The notes below the pieces were generated by a model. The model saw only the letters and a program-made list of their open reading frames with translations. It did no database searches and had not been told where the DNA came from. From an uncultured Actinomycetes bacterium (GTDB lineage: Bacteria > Actinomycetota > Actinomycetes > Nanopelagicales > Nanopelagicaceae), in NCBI GenBank assembly GCA_903921405.1, contig CAIXPV010000151.1, forward strand, positions 1 through 11,652: a stretch of 11,652 nucleotides of DNA, in the 5' to 3' direction. Each line of letters starts with the position of its first letter. Within the stretch, counting starts at the first letter, position 1. Of this stretch, positions 1 to 6,832 are shown one piece after another. The position numbers and the translations under genes are program-made.

Positions 1-802
1 CGGTGACTTATTTATGTTGAGCGCAGTTTTTTCCGCCAACTTCATCACTATCTGGTTTCATAAGGATTCATCAGGCCCAGCTGCGTGGGGCGTTTTTCTT
101 ATGTGTTTAGTAACTGTAATGATCGCAGCAGCCTCCATCAACGTGGGAATTGAGAGATTTGCCTATAGGCGATTACGACGAGCGCCGAAGTTAGCTCCAC
201 TAATCACCGCAGTTGGAGTTTCATTCGTACTTCAATTCATAGGTCTTCGTTGGAATGGCTCAGGACCTAAGACATGGAATAGCGTCTTACCTGCCGGCAA
301 AATATCTTTTAGCGGAGTATCAATTCCTTACACAACTATTATCTCCTTCGTAGTAACAATTCCACTTCTTCTTCTCATGTCATGGATTGTGACACGTACT
401 CGTCAAGGAAAGGCGATGCGCGCAACTGCTCAAGATCAAGATGCAGCGCGCCTAATGGGCATTAACGTAGACCGCACAATCTCATTTACTTTTGCACTTG
501 GCGGGGCACTTGCAGGTGCCGCAGGACTTCTCTTTCAGCAGACTCGTGGTTTAACTAGTTATAACCTGGGTTATCAGTTAGGACTCATCGCGTTCACCTC
601 TGCGGTCATGGGAGGAATTGGCAATCTTCAAGGCGCAGTTCTAGGCGCACTCCTCATTGGTTTAGTCCAAGGTCTCAACGATGGCCTTCCAATCGGTTTG
701 GGCCAGCAGTGGTCTCAGACCGTAGTCTTCTCAATTTTGATTCTCCTCATGGCCTTTAAACCAACTGGCCTTCTTGGCAAGACTGTTACGGAAAAGGTGT
801 GA
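1..802 (+). CDS. livH: Branched-chain amino acid ABC transporter permease LivH, set 1 (5' partial)
   Basis: This is an inner-membrane permease of the HAAT (Liv) uptake family, which pairs with LivM to form the channel. The reading frame is open to the left edge: the first codons read Gly-Asp-Leu-Phe-Met and align with the Ser-Glu-Val-Phe-Met of the second LivH (its residues 46-50), so about 45 N-terminal residues lie outside the window. The Met codon at position 14 is therefore internal, not the start. The visible 266 residues are mostly hydrophobic membrane segments. They include the conserved cytoplasmic loop Gly-Lys-Ala-Met-Arg-Ala to Leu-Met-Gly-Ile that contacts the ATPases, and the GGIGNLQGA segment near the C-terminus. 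The TGA stop overlaps the start region of livM. It is similar to but clearly diverged from LivH of set 2. The family assignment is firm; the exact substrate is not determined. Confidence 0.93.
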   Translation, partial: GDLFMLSAVFSANFITIWFHKDSSGPAAWGVFLMCLVTVMIAAASINVGIERFAYRRLRRAPKLAPLITAVGVSFVLQFIGLRWNGSGPKTWNSVLPAGKISFSGVSIPYTTIISFVVTIPLLLLMSWIVTRTRQGKAMRATAQDQDAARLMGINVDRTISFTFALGGALAGAAGLLFQQTRGLTSYNLGYQLGLIAFTSAVMGGIGNLQGAVLGALLIGLVQGLNDGLPIGLGQQWSQTVVFSILILLMAFKPTGLLGKTVTEKV

Positions 803-1977
803 TGATGAAGCTACGACGATCAAAGACGCCTAAAGCCGGTGCAAGCCACAAGAAGTGGACGATTGGTTTTTCTATCGCCGCACTTTCCATCTGGATTTTC
901 TATACATACATCATGTACAACTTGCCCGATGGTCCTCAGACTATTTTCCAAAACTGGTTGCCTCCGACCACCGTCAATGAGGCGATGGTCTGGGTCATTT
1001 GCGCTCTTGGACTCAATATTGTGGTCGGTTATGCCGGCTTGTTAGATCTTGGCTTCGTAGCATTTTGGGCAATTGGTGGATACAGCGCAGGTTGGTTTAT
1101 GTCGGCCTTCTTTAGGCAAGTAAATATTCATATCTTTTCACCCTCAGATGCAGCAGATCAGCCTGGAATCCACTTAACTTTTTGGGCAGTTCTAGGTGTC
1201 GGCGGAATTATCTGCGCGATATTTGGAATTATTATTGGTGCGCCAACACTTCGTTTGAAGAGCGATTACCTAGCCCTAGTTACTTTGGGCTTCGGTGAAA
1301 TTATTCCTCAGGTTTTCACTAACGGTGAAAATATCGCTGGCTTCAATCTTTCTAATGGAACTAAGGGAATTTCTCCTATTGATAACGTCGCTGTGCCTGG
1401 AAAGATTCTTGGACCCTTCGACTTTAGTTGGAAGTTTGCAATCTTCGTTTTCCTCACAGCGATTATGGTCTTTGTTTCACTGCGACTTCGTAAAGGCCGT
1501 CTAGGCCGAGCTTGGCTTGCAATTCGTGAAGATGAATTAGCGGCCAGCATGATGGGCGTCCCATTGATGTCAACTAAGTTAGCTGCCTATGCAGTTGGTG
1601 CATTTAGTGGCGGCGTTGGCGGCGTAGCTTTTGCTACTCACGTTAATGGAATTTTCGCCGATCGCTTCAACTTCTCAATCTCGATTATCTTGCTAGCGAT
1701 GGTTGTTCTTGGCGGCATGGGAAATGTTTGGGGAGTAATGGTGGGTGCGCTCCTTATAGCGTGGATTAACTCGACTGGACTTCCAGCATTTGGTGATTTA
1801 GTGAATAACACTTTCAATACAAGCATTAACTTTCCGTCATATAACTTCTTACTCTTCGGTGGAGTGCTGATCTTGATGATGCTTTATAAGCGTGAAGGAA
1901 TGATTCCAGAGTCACGATTGAAGGCGATCTTGCACGAATCAGATGATGAAACGTCGAACTTAGGAGGTAGTCACTAA
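802..1977 (+). CDS. livM: Branched-chain amino acid ABC transporter permease LivM, set 1
   Basis: This is the second membrane permease of the set 1 transporter, about 391 residues. A basic N-terminal tail is followed by hydrophobic segments, the LivM hallmark around residues 72-84 (Asn-Ile-Val-Val-Gly to Leu-Asp-Leu-Gly), and the ATPase-contact loop at about 235-253 (Gly-Arg-Ala-Trp to Met-Met-Gly-Val). It is longer than the LivM of set 2 (about 343), mainly through the basic N-terminus, an extra polar stretch after the second hallmark helix, and a charged C-terminal tail of about 30 residues. Possible starts are GTG 799, ATG 802 and ATG 805. I list ATG 802, which overlaps the livH stop (TGATG); the purine run at 790-797 is slightly better spaced for ATG 805, so the choice is uncertain by one or two codons. 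Its TAA stop shares a base with the livG ATG, which suggests translational coupling. Confidence 0.93.
   Translation: MMKLRRSKTPKAGASHKKWTIGFSIAALSIWIFYTYIMYNLPDGPQTIFQNWLPPTTVNEAMVWVICALGLNIVVGYAGLLDLGFVAFWAIGGYSAGWFMSAFFRQVNIHIFSPSDAADQPGIHLTFWAVLGVGGIICAIFGIIIGAPTLRLKSDYLALVTLGFGEIIPQVFTNGENIAGFNLSNGTKGISPIDNVAVPGKILGPFDFSWKFAIFVFLTAIMVFVSLRLRKGRLGRAWLAIREDELAASMMGVPLMSTKLAAYAVGAFSGGVGGVAFATHVNGIFADRFNFSISIILLAMVVLGGMGNVWGVMVGALLIAWINSTGLPAFGDLVNNTFNTSINFPSYNFLLFGGVLILMMLYKREGMIPESRLKAILHESDDETSNLGGSH
1962..1968 (+). promoter_or_regulatory. Strong ribosome binding site for livG of set 1
   Basis: AGGAGGT lies inside the last codons of livM, eight bases before ATG 1977. It is a near-consensus Shine-Dalgarno sequence and fixes the livG start. 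It also indicates that livG is translated efficiently on its own and not only by read-through coupling from livM. Confidence 0.85.
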
Positions 1978-2756
1978 TGGCTAGCGCCCTTCTTGCTAAA
2001 GACATTACCGTGCAGTTCGGCGGTCTTACTGCAGTTAATAACGTAACCTTTGATATTCCTGAAGGAAAAATCGTTAGTTTGATTGGTCCCAACGGGGCTG
2101 GAAAAACTACCTTCTTCAACGTGCTTACTGGTCTCTATAAGCCAACTAGTGGCAACGTACTATTTGGCGAAGAAGATATTACTGCCAGGCCACCACATAA
2201 AATCGCCGCTGGTGGAATCGCTCGTACGTTCCAAAATATTCGATTATTTGGACTTATGACCGCTGAAGAAAATGTCATGGTCGCAATGCATTCACATATG
2301 AAGGCCGGCATCGTCGCAACGATTCTGGGTACACCTGGTCAGCGGCGTGAAGAAAAACAGGCGCATGAGGATGCGCGCAGACTTCTTGATTTTGTGGGAA
2401 TCGGAAAGATGGCGGGGGAGTATGCAAGAAATCTTTCATACGGTGATCAGCGCCGCCTAGAAGTTGCACGAGCTTTGGCACTGAAGCCGAAGGTTCTCTT
2501 ACTCGATGAGCCAACTGCTGGAATGAATCCTCAGGAATCCCTTACCTTTATTAACTTCGTTTATAAACTGCGCGATGAACAAGATGTTTCTATTCTTCTC
2601 ATCGAGCATGACATGAGTGTTGTTATGTCGGTCTCTGAGCGAGTAACTGTTTTAGACCAAGGCGAAAAAATCGCCGAAGGTCTACCGGCCGAGATTAAAT
2701 CAAACCAACGCGTCATTGAGGCATACCTCGGCAAGGCAAAGGGTGAGAAGGCATGA
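1977..2756 (+). CDS. livG: Branched-chain amino acid ABC transporter ATP-binding protein LivG, set 1
   Basis: This is a cytoplasmic ATPase subunit of 259 residues, the usual LivG length; with LivF it powers transport through LivH/LivM. All ABC motifs are visible: Walker A at residues 37-45 (GPNGAGKTT), Q-loop Gln86 in the Arg-Thr-Phe-Gln-Asn context typical of LivG, the variant signature LSYGDQ at 153-158, Walker B ending in Asp177-Glu178, and switch His211 in Ile-Glu-His-Asp-Met. The signature Tyr-Gly-Asp-Gln in place of Ser-Gly-Gly-Gln is normal for the LivG branch. The C-terminal Val-Ile-Glu-Ala-Tyr-Leu-Gly end is also family-typical. The start has a strong ribosome site. The stop overlaps the livF start by four bases (ATGA). 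No motif is damaged, so the protein should be active. Confidence 0.96.
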   Translation: MASALLAKDITVQFGGLTAVNNVTFDIPEGKIVSLIGPNGAGKTTFFNVLTGLYKPTSGNVLFGEEDITARPPHKIAAGGIARTFQNIRLFGLMTAEENVMVAMHSHMKAGIVATILGTPGQRREEKQAHEDARRLLDFVGIGKMAGEYARNLSYGDQRRLEVARALALKPKVLLLDEPTAGMNPQESLTFINFVYKLRDEQDVSILLIEHDMSVVMSVSERVTVLDQGEKIAEGLPAEIKSNQRVIEAYLGKAKGEKA

Positions 2757-3466
2757 GCGCACTACTTGAAGTTAAAGATCTCAAAGTCTCGTATGGCTCG
2801 ATTATGGCAGTTAAAGGTTTGTCGCTGACTGTCAATGAAGGTGAAATCGTGACGCTCATCGGATCGAACGGCGCTGGAAAATCAACGACCCTTCGGACAA
2901 TTTCGGGTCTGCTCAAACCAGTTTCGGGCAGCATCGTTTTTAAAGGCCAAGAGATCGCGGGCAAAGCAGGTCATGACATTGTTGCTATGGGTCTGTGCCA
3001 ATCACCTGAAGGTCGCCGAATCTTTCCTCGCATGTCGGTTCGTGAAAATCTAGATCTCGGAGCATTTTTGCGCAATGACAAAGTCGCAATTGAAGCCGAT
3101 CGTGAAAGAGTTCTCGATCTCTTTCCACGCCTTCGTGAGCGCTATGAACAAAAGGGTGGAACCATGTCCGGCGGTGAGCAGCAGATGCTTGCCGTTGCTC
3201 GCGCACTGATGGGTGCACCAAAGCTTCTTCTGTTGGATGAACCATCCATGGGTCTGGCTCCAGTATTAGTGGACATGATCTTTGAAACGATTATAAAAAT
3301 CCGTGAACAAGGAATTACAATTTTGCTGATTGAGCAAAATGCTTCCGCAGCCCTGGATGTGGCCGATCGCGCCTATGTTTTGGAGTCGGGCATCATCAAA
3401 ATGAGTGGAAAGGCCTCAGATCTAGCTAAGGATGAGGCGGTTACGAAGGCCTATTTAGGCGGATAG
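2753..3466 (+). CDS. livF: Branched-chain amino acid ABC transporter ATP-binding protein LivF, set 1
   Basis: This is the second ATPase subunit of set 1, 237 residues, full length for LivF. Walker A is at residues 37-45 (GSNGAGKST), Q-loop Gln83 is followed by Ser-Pro-Glu-Gly-Arg (the LivF hallmark), the signature SGGEQ is at 139-143, and Walker B ends in Asp162-Glu163. At the switch-loop position it has Gln195 (Ile-Glu-Gln-Asn) instead of His. That is usual in LivF proteins, so I do not read it as a defect; the partner LivG supplies the canonical His. Its ATG overlaps the livG stop by four bases. An inverted repeat spans its own stop codon, and a 149-base gap follows before livK, so this is the last gene of set 1. 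Confidence 0.96.
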   Translation: MSALLEVKDLKVSYGSIMAVKGLSLTVNEGEIVTLIGSNGAGKSTTLRTISGLLKPVSGSIVFKGQEIAGKAGHDIVAMGLCQSPEGRRIFPRMSVRENLDLGAFLRNDKVAIEADRERVLDLFPRLRERYEQKGGTMSGGEQQMLAVARALMGAPKLLLLDEPSMGLAPVLVDMIFETIIKIREQGITILLIEQNASAALDVADRAYVLESGIIKMSGKASDLAKDEAVTKAYLGG

Positions 3467-3479
3467 TTCACTATCTGCC
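3458..3479 (+). terminator. Hairpin across the livF stop codon, possible partial terminator
   Basis: GGCGGATAG at 3458-3466 can pair with CTATCTGCC at 3471-3479 around a four-base TTCA loop. This gives nine pairs, one of them a G-T wobble. The left arm contains the livF TAG stop (3464-3466). No T-tract follows, so it is not a classic intrinsic terminator. It could be an actinobacterial terminator without a T-tract, a partial terminator, or an RNA 3'-end stabiliser separating set 1 from livK. The structure is read directly from the sequence; the role is inferred. Confidence 0.4.
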
Positions 3480-3536
3480 CCTAGTAAAGGCCGAATATTT
3501 CGTAATACAAAAGTAACCCAAGAAGGCTCTTTTCAG

Positions 3537-3566
3537 TTGTTGGTTTTAGCTGATGACCCCTACCCT
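3537..3566 (+). promoter_or_regulatory. Candidate promoter upstream of livK
   Basis: TTGTTG at 3537-3542 and TACCCT at 3561-3566 are 18 bases apart. They resemble a -35 box and an actinobacterial TAnnnT -10 box. This is the best pair I see in the 149-base gap between livF and livK and would give a leader of about 45 bases. The match is weak, and the C-rich run around the -10 box makes it less typical. The gap is the largest non-coding interval in the window, so a promoter here is expected but its position is uncertain. Confidence 0.3.
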
Positions 3567-3602
3567 TGCATCTTCCCCATCCCGGGACAGCAAAAAACCT
3601 AT

Positions 3603-3609
3603 AGAAAGG
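3603..3609 (+). promoter_or_regulatory. Ribosome binding site deciding the livK start
   Basis: AGAAAGG lies six bases before ATG 3616. It supports ATG 3616 over the in-frame ATG at 3553, which would add 21 residues ahead of an otherwise standard signal peptide. Confidence 0.75.
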
Positions 3610-3615
3610 CACTAC

Positions 3616-4764
3616 ATGAATAAGAAGATCCAGCGGTCCCTCGCCGTTGTTTCTGCAGCTGCGCTAGTTCTAGGCGTTTCAGCAGTTTCATCAGCGATGG
3701 CAGCACCAAAGACTGTTTACCTAGCATTTCAGGCTCCACTAACTGGACCAAATGCATTAACAGGTCAAGATGAATTAACTGGTGCAAAGTTTGCACTTTC
3801 AGAGTACAACGCAACAAACCCATCAATCAAGGTTGAACTAGTTCTAGCCGATGATCAGGGTCTTGCAGAAGTTGCAGCAGTTGTTGCACCTGGAATTGCA
3901 TCAAACAAAAAAATTATTGGACTAATTGGACCTGCATTCTCTGGCGCTACACAGGCATCACTTCCAGCTTACAAGGCTGGGGGGTTGGCACTTATTTCAA
4001 TGTCAGCAACACGTGTTTCATTAACAGATCGCAAGGCAGCAGTAAACGGCTTCCCAATTTTCAAGCGCGTTGTTGCAAATGATCAGTACCAAGGTCCAGC
4101 ACTGGCACGTTATGCAACCAAGGGTGTTACAGCTCCAAGTGTTTATCTTGTAGATGATAAGACTGCTTACGGTAAGGGTCTTGCTGATTACACATCACCA
4201 AGCCTTAAGGGCAAAATTGCAGGAACCGACAGCGTTCCTGAGAACACAAGCGATTACACATCAGTCGTTGCAAAGGTAAAGGCATCAGGAGCTAACGTAG
4301 TTATCTACTGTGGTTACGCACCAGATGCAGCTAAGTTTGTTAAGGCACTTCGCGATGGTGGATACAAGGGTATCTTCGCATCAGGTGACGGAACACTTAA
4401 GGCAACTTTCCCAAATAACGCAGGTAACACTGCAGCAGAAGGCGCACGCCTAACTGCAGCAGATGTTCCATTTGAAGATGTTGCTACTGCAGCACAGATG
4501 GTTGCTTACACAAAGCTCACAGGAATCAAGATCCCTGGTACTTATGTAACATCAACATATAACGCTACAAATATCTTCCTTACTTGCATCAAGCAGGGCA
4601 AGACTTCTCGCGCAGGAATCCAGAACTGCATCACTAGCGGATCATTCAAGGGAGTCGCTGGCGACACAATTAAGTTCGATCGATATGGTGACATCGTCGG
4701 TGGAGCAGCAGTTGGCGCCTTCACAATCAAGGATGGAAAGATCACTTACGTAGCAGTTGCTTAA
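3616..4764 (+). CDS. livK: Branched-chain amino acid ABC transporter substrate-binding protein
   Basis: This is the extracytoplasmic binding protein (Peripla_BP_6/LivJ-LivK type), 382 residues. The N-terminus is a Sec signal peptide: basic Lys3-Lys4-Arg7, a hydrophobic core to about residue 24, and an Ala-Met-Ala cleavage site near residue 29. There is no lipobox Cys, unusual for a binding protein in a Gram-positive-type cell. The fold starts with Ala-Pro-Leu-Thr-Gly-Pro. Regions matching the LivJ ligand pocket include Ser109-Gly-Ala-Thr112-Gln, Ser130-Ala-Thr132 and Tyr185 in the Tyr-Gly-Lys-Gly loop. Asp258 (Ser-Gly-Asp-Gly) sits where LivJ has the Glu that binds the amino group. Codon use differs from its neighbours (mostly GCA, ACA, TCA, CCA, AAG, AAC), suggesting high expression. 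It directly precedes livH of set 2 and most likely serves that transporter; it may also feed set 1. Branched-chain amino acids are the default substrate, but other amino acids or amides are possible. Confidence 0.94.
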   Translation: MNKKIQRSLAVVSAAALVLGVSAVSSAMAAPKTVYLAFQAPLTGPNALTGQDELTGAKFALSEYNATNPSIKVELVLADDQGLAEVAAVVAPGIASNKKIIGLIGPAFSGATQASLPAYKAGGLALISMSATRVSLTDRKAAVNGFPIFKRVVANDQYQGPALARYATKGVTAPSVYLVDDKTAYGKGLADYTSPSLKGKIAGTDSVPENTSDYTSVVAKVKASGANVVIYCGYAPDAAKFVKALRDGGYKGIFASGDGTLKATFPNNAGNTAAEGARLTAADVPFEDVATAAQMVAYTKLTGIKIPGTYVTSTYNATNIFLTCIKQGKTSRAGIQNCITSGSFKGVAGDTIKFDRYGDIVGGAAVGAFTIKDGKITYVAVA

Positions 4765-4787
4765 TTGCTATAAAAAAATGTAATGCC

Positions 4788-4831
4788 TAATCGCAGCTGC
4801 TCCTAGTAATAATTAGGAGCAGCTGCGATTA
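4788..4831 (+). repeat. Perfect 18-bp inverted repeat (hairpin) between livK and livH2
   Basis: The left arm at 4788-4805 and the right arm at 4814-4831 are exact reverse complements, 18 bp each, around an eight-base loop GTAATAAT. Each arm contains the self-palindrome GCAGCTGC (4793-4800 and 4819-4826). No T-tract follows on the + strand. A run of seven A (4772-4778) lies upstream of the left arm, but it is too far from the stem to make a classic terminator on the - strand. The most likely roles are partial termination or protection of the livK mRNA 3' end, so that the binding protein is made in excess over its membrane partners. A protein-binding operator is an alternative. Confidence 0.85.
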
Positions 4832-4850
4832 CTACAATGAAGTGGATAAC

Positions 4851-5804
4851 ATGAATTTACAAGTATTGAGTAGCCAGTTCTGGTCACTGTGTTTACAAGG
4901 AGTCGCCCTTGGTTTCATTTATGTATTGATATCACTGGGTTACACCATGGTTTATGGCGTTCTTCGCCTGATCAACTTTGCCAACTCAGAAGTCTTTATG
5001 GTTGGCACTTTCGCAACAGTGGTTGCACAAGTTGGTATTTTGCAGAACCAAACGAATTCGCAACCACTTCATGGTTTTAGACTTTTGTATACTCTTGCTT
5101 TCTCCTTAGGTTTCTCAATGCTTATTTGCGGCGTACTAGGTGTATTAGTTGAGTTAGTCGCATATCGTAGGTTGCGCGCTCTAGGAACGAATCGTCTTGC
5201 AAGTTTAATTTCTGCCATCGCAGTCTCAATCGTTCTTCTAGAAACGACGCGCATTGTCACTTTCTCGCGTCCTCAGACATCACCCAGACTCTTGGATAAG
5301 TGGTCATTTGGAGAAATTGCAGGAGCAAATTTTCGAATCGATACGGTAGCTGTAATTGTCTCTGGAATTGTTATTTTCTTTGCACTTGATCGCTTTGTTA
5401 CTAAATCTAGACTCGGCAAAGCAATCCGTGCAGTATCGATGAGTGAAGAGAACTCCAAGTTAATGGGAGTTAACCTCAATCGAGTTGTGTCTCTTACTTT
5501 TTTCATTGGCGGGCTTACAACTGGAGCTGCCGCATTCTTTTACACAACTGTTTATGAGACAACTCAATTCAATGTTGGCTTTAACTTAGGCCTGGCAGCT
5601 TTCACCGCAGCGGTTCTTGGTGGAATTGGAAATCTTCGAGGAGCTTTCTATGGCGGCCTATTCCTTGGAGTCCTTGAGCAGTTTGCATCGGCGATTCTTG
5701 GCTCACAGTGGAAGTCCGTAACCGTCTTTCTAGTCTTAGTACTGGTTCTACTCCTAAAACCAAATGGCATCTTCGGTGAAGCCGTTCAACAGACGAGGAC
5801 ATGA
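4851..5804 (+). CDS. livH: Branched-chain amino acid ABC transporter permease LivH, set 2
   Basis: This is a complete LivH-type membrane permease of 317 residues. It begins with a hydrophobic helix and the family hallmark Tyr-Thr-Met-Val-Tyr-Gly leading into Asn42-Phe-Ala-Asn-Ser-Glu47. Most relatives have Asn-Phe-Ala-His-Gly-Asp/Glu, so the Asn-Ser is a small variation. The ATPase-contact loop is at about 189-207 (Gly-Lys-Ala-Ile-Arg to Leu-Met-Gly-Val), and the Gly-Gly-Ile-Gly-Asn-Leu segment near the end is intact. I chose ATG 4851 because GAAGTGG at 4839-4845 is placed as its ribosome site; an in-frame GTG at 4842 would add three residues. A 86-base gap with a strong hairpin separates it from livK. 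Its stop overlaps livM2 by four bases (ATGA). Confidence 0.95.
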   Translation: MNLQVLSSQFWSLCLQGVALGFIYVLISLGYTMVYGVLRLINFANSEVFMVGTFATVVAQVGILQNQTNSQPLHGFRLLYTLAFSLGFSMLICGVLGVLVELVAYRRLRALGTNRLASLISAIAVSIVLLETTRIVTFSRPQTSPRLLDKWSFGEIAGANFRIDTVAVIVSGIVIFFALDRFVTKSRLGKAIRAVSMSEENSKLMGVNLNRVVSLTFFIGGLTTGAAAFFYTTVYETTQFNVGFNLGLAAFTAAVLGGIGNLRGAFYGGLFLGVLEQFASAILGSQWKSVTVFLVLVLVLLLKPNGIFGEAVQQTRT

Positions 5805-6832
5805 TGATTAATCTTCGCGATAAAGGTGCCTCTATCTGGGAAAACTGGAACAGGGTTCAACGAACTATCTTTGTTTTGATTTCAATCACTGTTGTAGCTC
5901 TCATGCCATATGCAGGTGGTTTTGGCCCAACAAGTTTCCTCAACACTCCGATCTCCTCATATCAAGCGGTATTGGTTTACCCAATCGCCCTCTTTGTGCT
6001 TATGGGTCTTGGTTTAAATATCGTGGTTGGAAAATCTGGACTTCTAGATTTGGGGTACGTTGCATTTTTTGCAATTGGTGCTTACACCATGGCCATCATG
6101 GGAACGATGACATCACTGAACACATGGGAGATTCTGCCTTTTGGAATTTTCTTTGCGATGGTCGCCGGACTACTTCTTGGACTACCCGCCCTTCGCCTTC
6201 GCGGTGACTACTTAGCGATCGTGACCTTAGGTTTTGGCGAGATTGTTCGTATCGTTGCCCTTAACTTAAACATTACCGGTGGACCTAATGGAGTCGTTGG
6301 AGTTCCGAACCCTCCACCAATCTTGGGACAGAAGTTCGAACTCAATGATCACGCCGCCTATTTCTGGGTTATCTTGGTAATGATCCTGCTCGTAATTTGG
6401 ATGGTTCGCCGCTTTACGATTCGCCGACCAGGGCGCGCGTGGGAGGCAATCCGCCAAGATGAAGACGTAGCAGCTTTAATGGGCGTCAATCTATTGGTCT
6501 ACAAACTCTGGTCATTTACTATTGGCGCCGCCGTAGGTGGTGCAGGTGGCGTTATCTATGCATCGAAAACCATGTTTATTGCTCCTGACATGTTTACATT
6601 CAATACTTCGATCCTTGTTCTTGCCTGCGTTGTATTCGGTGGACTAGGAAATATCTGGGGCGTAATTTTGGGAGCTTCAATTCTGGGTTATTTACCTGAG
6701 CGAATCCGTTTCATTAGTAATGCACGCCAACTAGTCTTTGGACTAGTGCTCTTAATTATTATGAATGTTCGTCCAGATGGTCTGCTTCCACGTAAAAAAC
6801 GCGAAAAAATTAAGCAGAAGGAGGCGAAGTAG
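5801..6832 (+). CDS. livM: Branched-chain amino acid ABC transporter permease LivM, set 2
   Basis: This LivM-type permease has about 343 residues, close to the common family length. The hallmark Asn-Ile-Val-Val-Gly to Leu-Asp-Leu-Gly begins at residue 73, a Leu-Arg-Leu-Arg-Gly-Asp-Tyr-Leu-Ala segment leads into Thr-Leu-Gly-Phe-Gly-Glu, and the ATPase-contact loop is at about 211-229 (Gly-Arg-Ala-Trp to Leu-Met-Gly-Val). The C-terminus is a Lys/Glu-rich cytoplasmic tail. There are two adjacent start codons, ATG 5801 and ATG 5804. GAGGA at 5795-5799 is too close to the first and fits the second better, so the true start may be one codon later; the longer form is listed. It overlaps livH2 and ends right before livG2. 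Confidence 0.95.
   Translation: MMINLRDKGASIWENWNRVQRTIFVLISITVVALMPYAGGFGPTSFLNTPISSYQAVLVYPIALFVLMGLGLNIVVGKSGLLDLGYVAFFAIGAYTMAIMGTMTSLNTWEILPFGIFFAMVAGLLLGLPALRLRGDYLAIVTLGFGEIVRIVALNLNITGGPNGVVGVPNPPPILGQKFELNDHAAYFWVILVMILLVIWMVRRFTIRRPGRAWEAIRQDEDVAALMGVNLLVYKLWSFTIGAAVGGAGGVIYASKTMFIAPDMFTFNTSILVLACVVFGGLGNIWGVILGASILGYLPERIRFISNARQLVFGLVLLIIMNVRPDGLLPRKKREKIKQKEAK
6818..6824 (+). promoter_or_regulatory. Strong ribosome binding site for livG of set 2
   Basis: AAGGAGG sits within the final codons of livM2, eight bases before ATG 6833. This mirrors the arrangement in set 1, where the livG site is also a near-perfect Shine-Dalgarno sequence inside livM. Confidence 0.85.

Noticed and set aside
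14..16. ATG at 14 as the livH start
   Set aside because: The frame is open upstream, and the alignment to LivH of set 2 shows that about 45 residues, including the first helix, are missing.
1308..1550. Long minus-strand and alternate-frame open frames inside the transporter and polA genes
   Set aside because: They lack ribosome sites and recognisable protein features and lie wholly over strong coding genes; they are shadows.
3335..3337. Loss of the ABC switch His in LivF (Gln195, and Gln194 in set 2)
   Set aside because: Glu-Gln-Asn is the usual motif of LivF family ATPases, so it is not a sign of decay.
3553..3615. In-frame ATG at 3553 extending livK by 21 residues
   Set aside because: The extension is polar, precedes a normal signal peptide, lacks a ribosome site and overlaps the probable promoter; AGAAAGG before ATG 3616 is far better.
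3467..3615. Riboswitch or attenuator upstream of livK
   Set aside because: No leader peptide rich in Leu/Ile/Val codons and no paired terminator/antiterminator stems could be recognised in the gap.
3979..3984. Run of six G in livK as a possible frameshift site
   Set aside because: The frame and protein motifs continue intact on both sides (Ala-Gly-Gly-Leu-Ala); there is no second product to gain.
4772..4831. The 4788-4831 hairpin as a classic intrinsic terminator
   Set aside because: No T-tract follows on the + strand. The A7 run upstream would be a T-run on the - strand, but nine bases separate it from the stem and there is no - strand gene for it to end.
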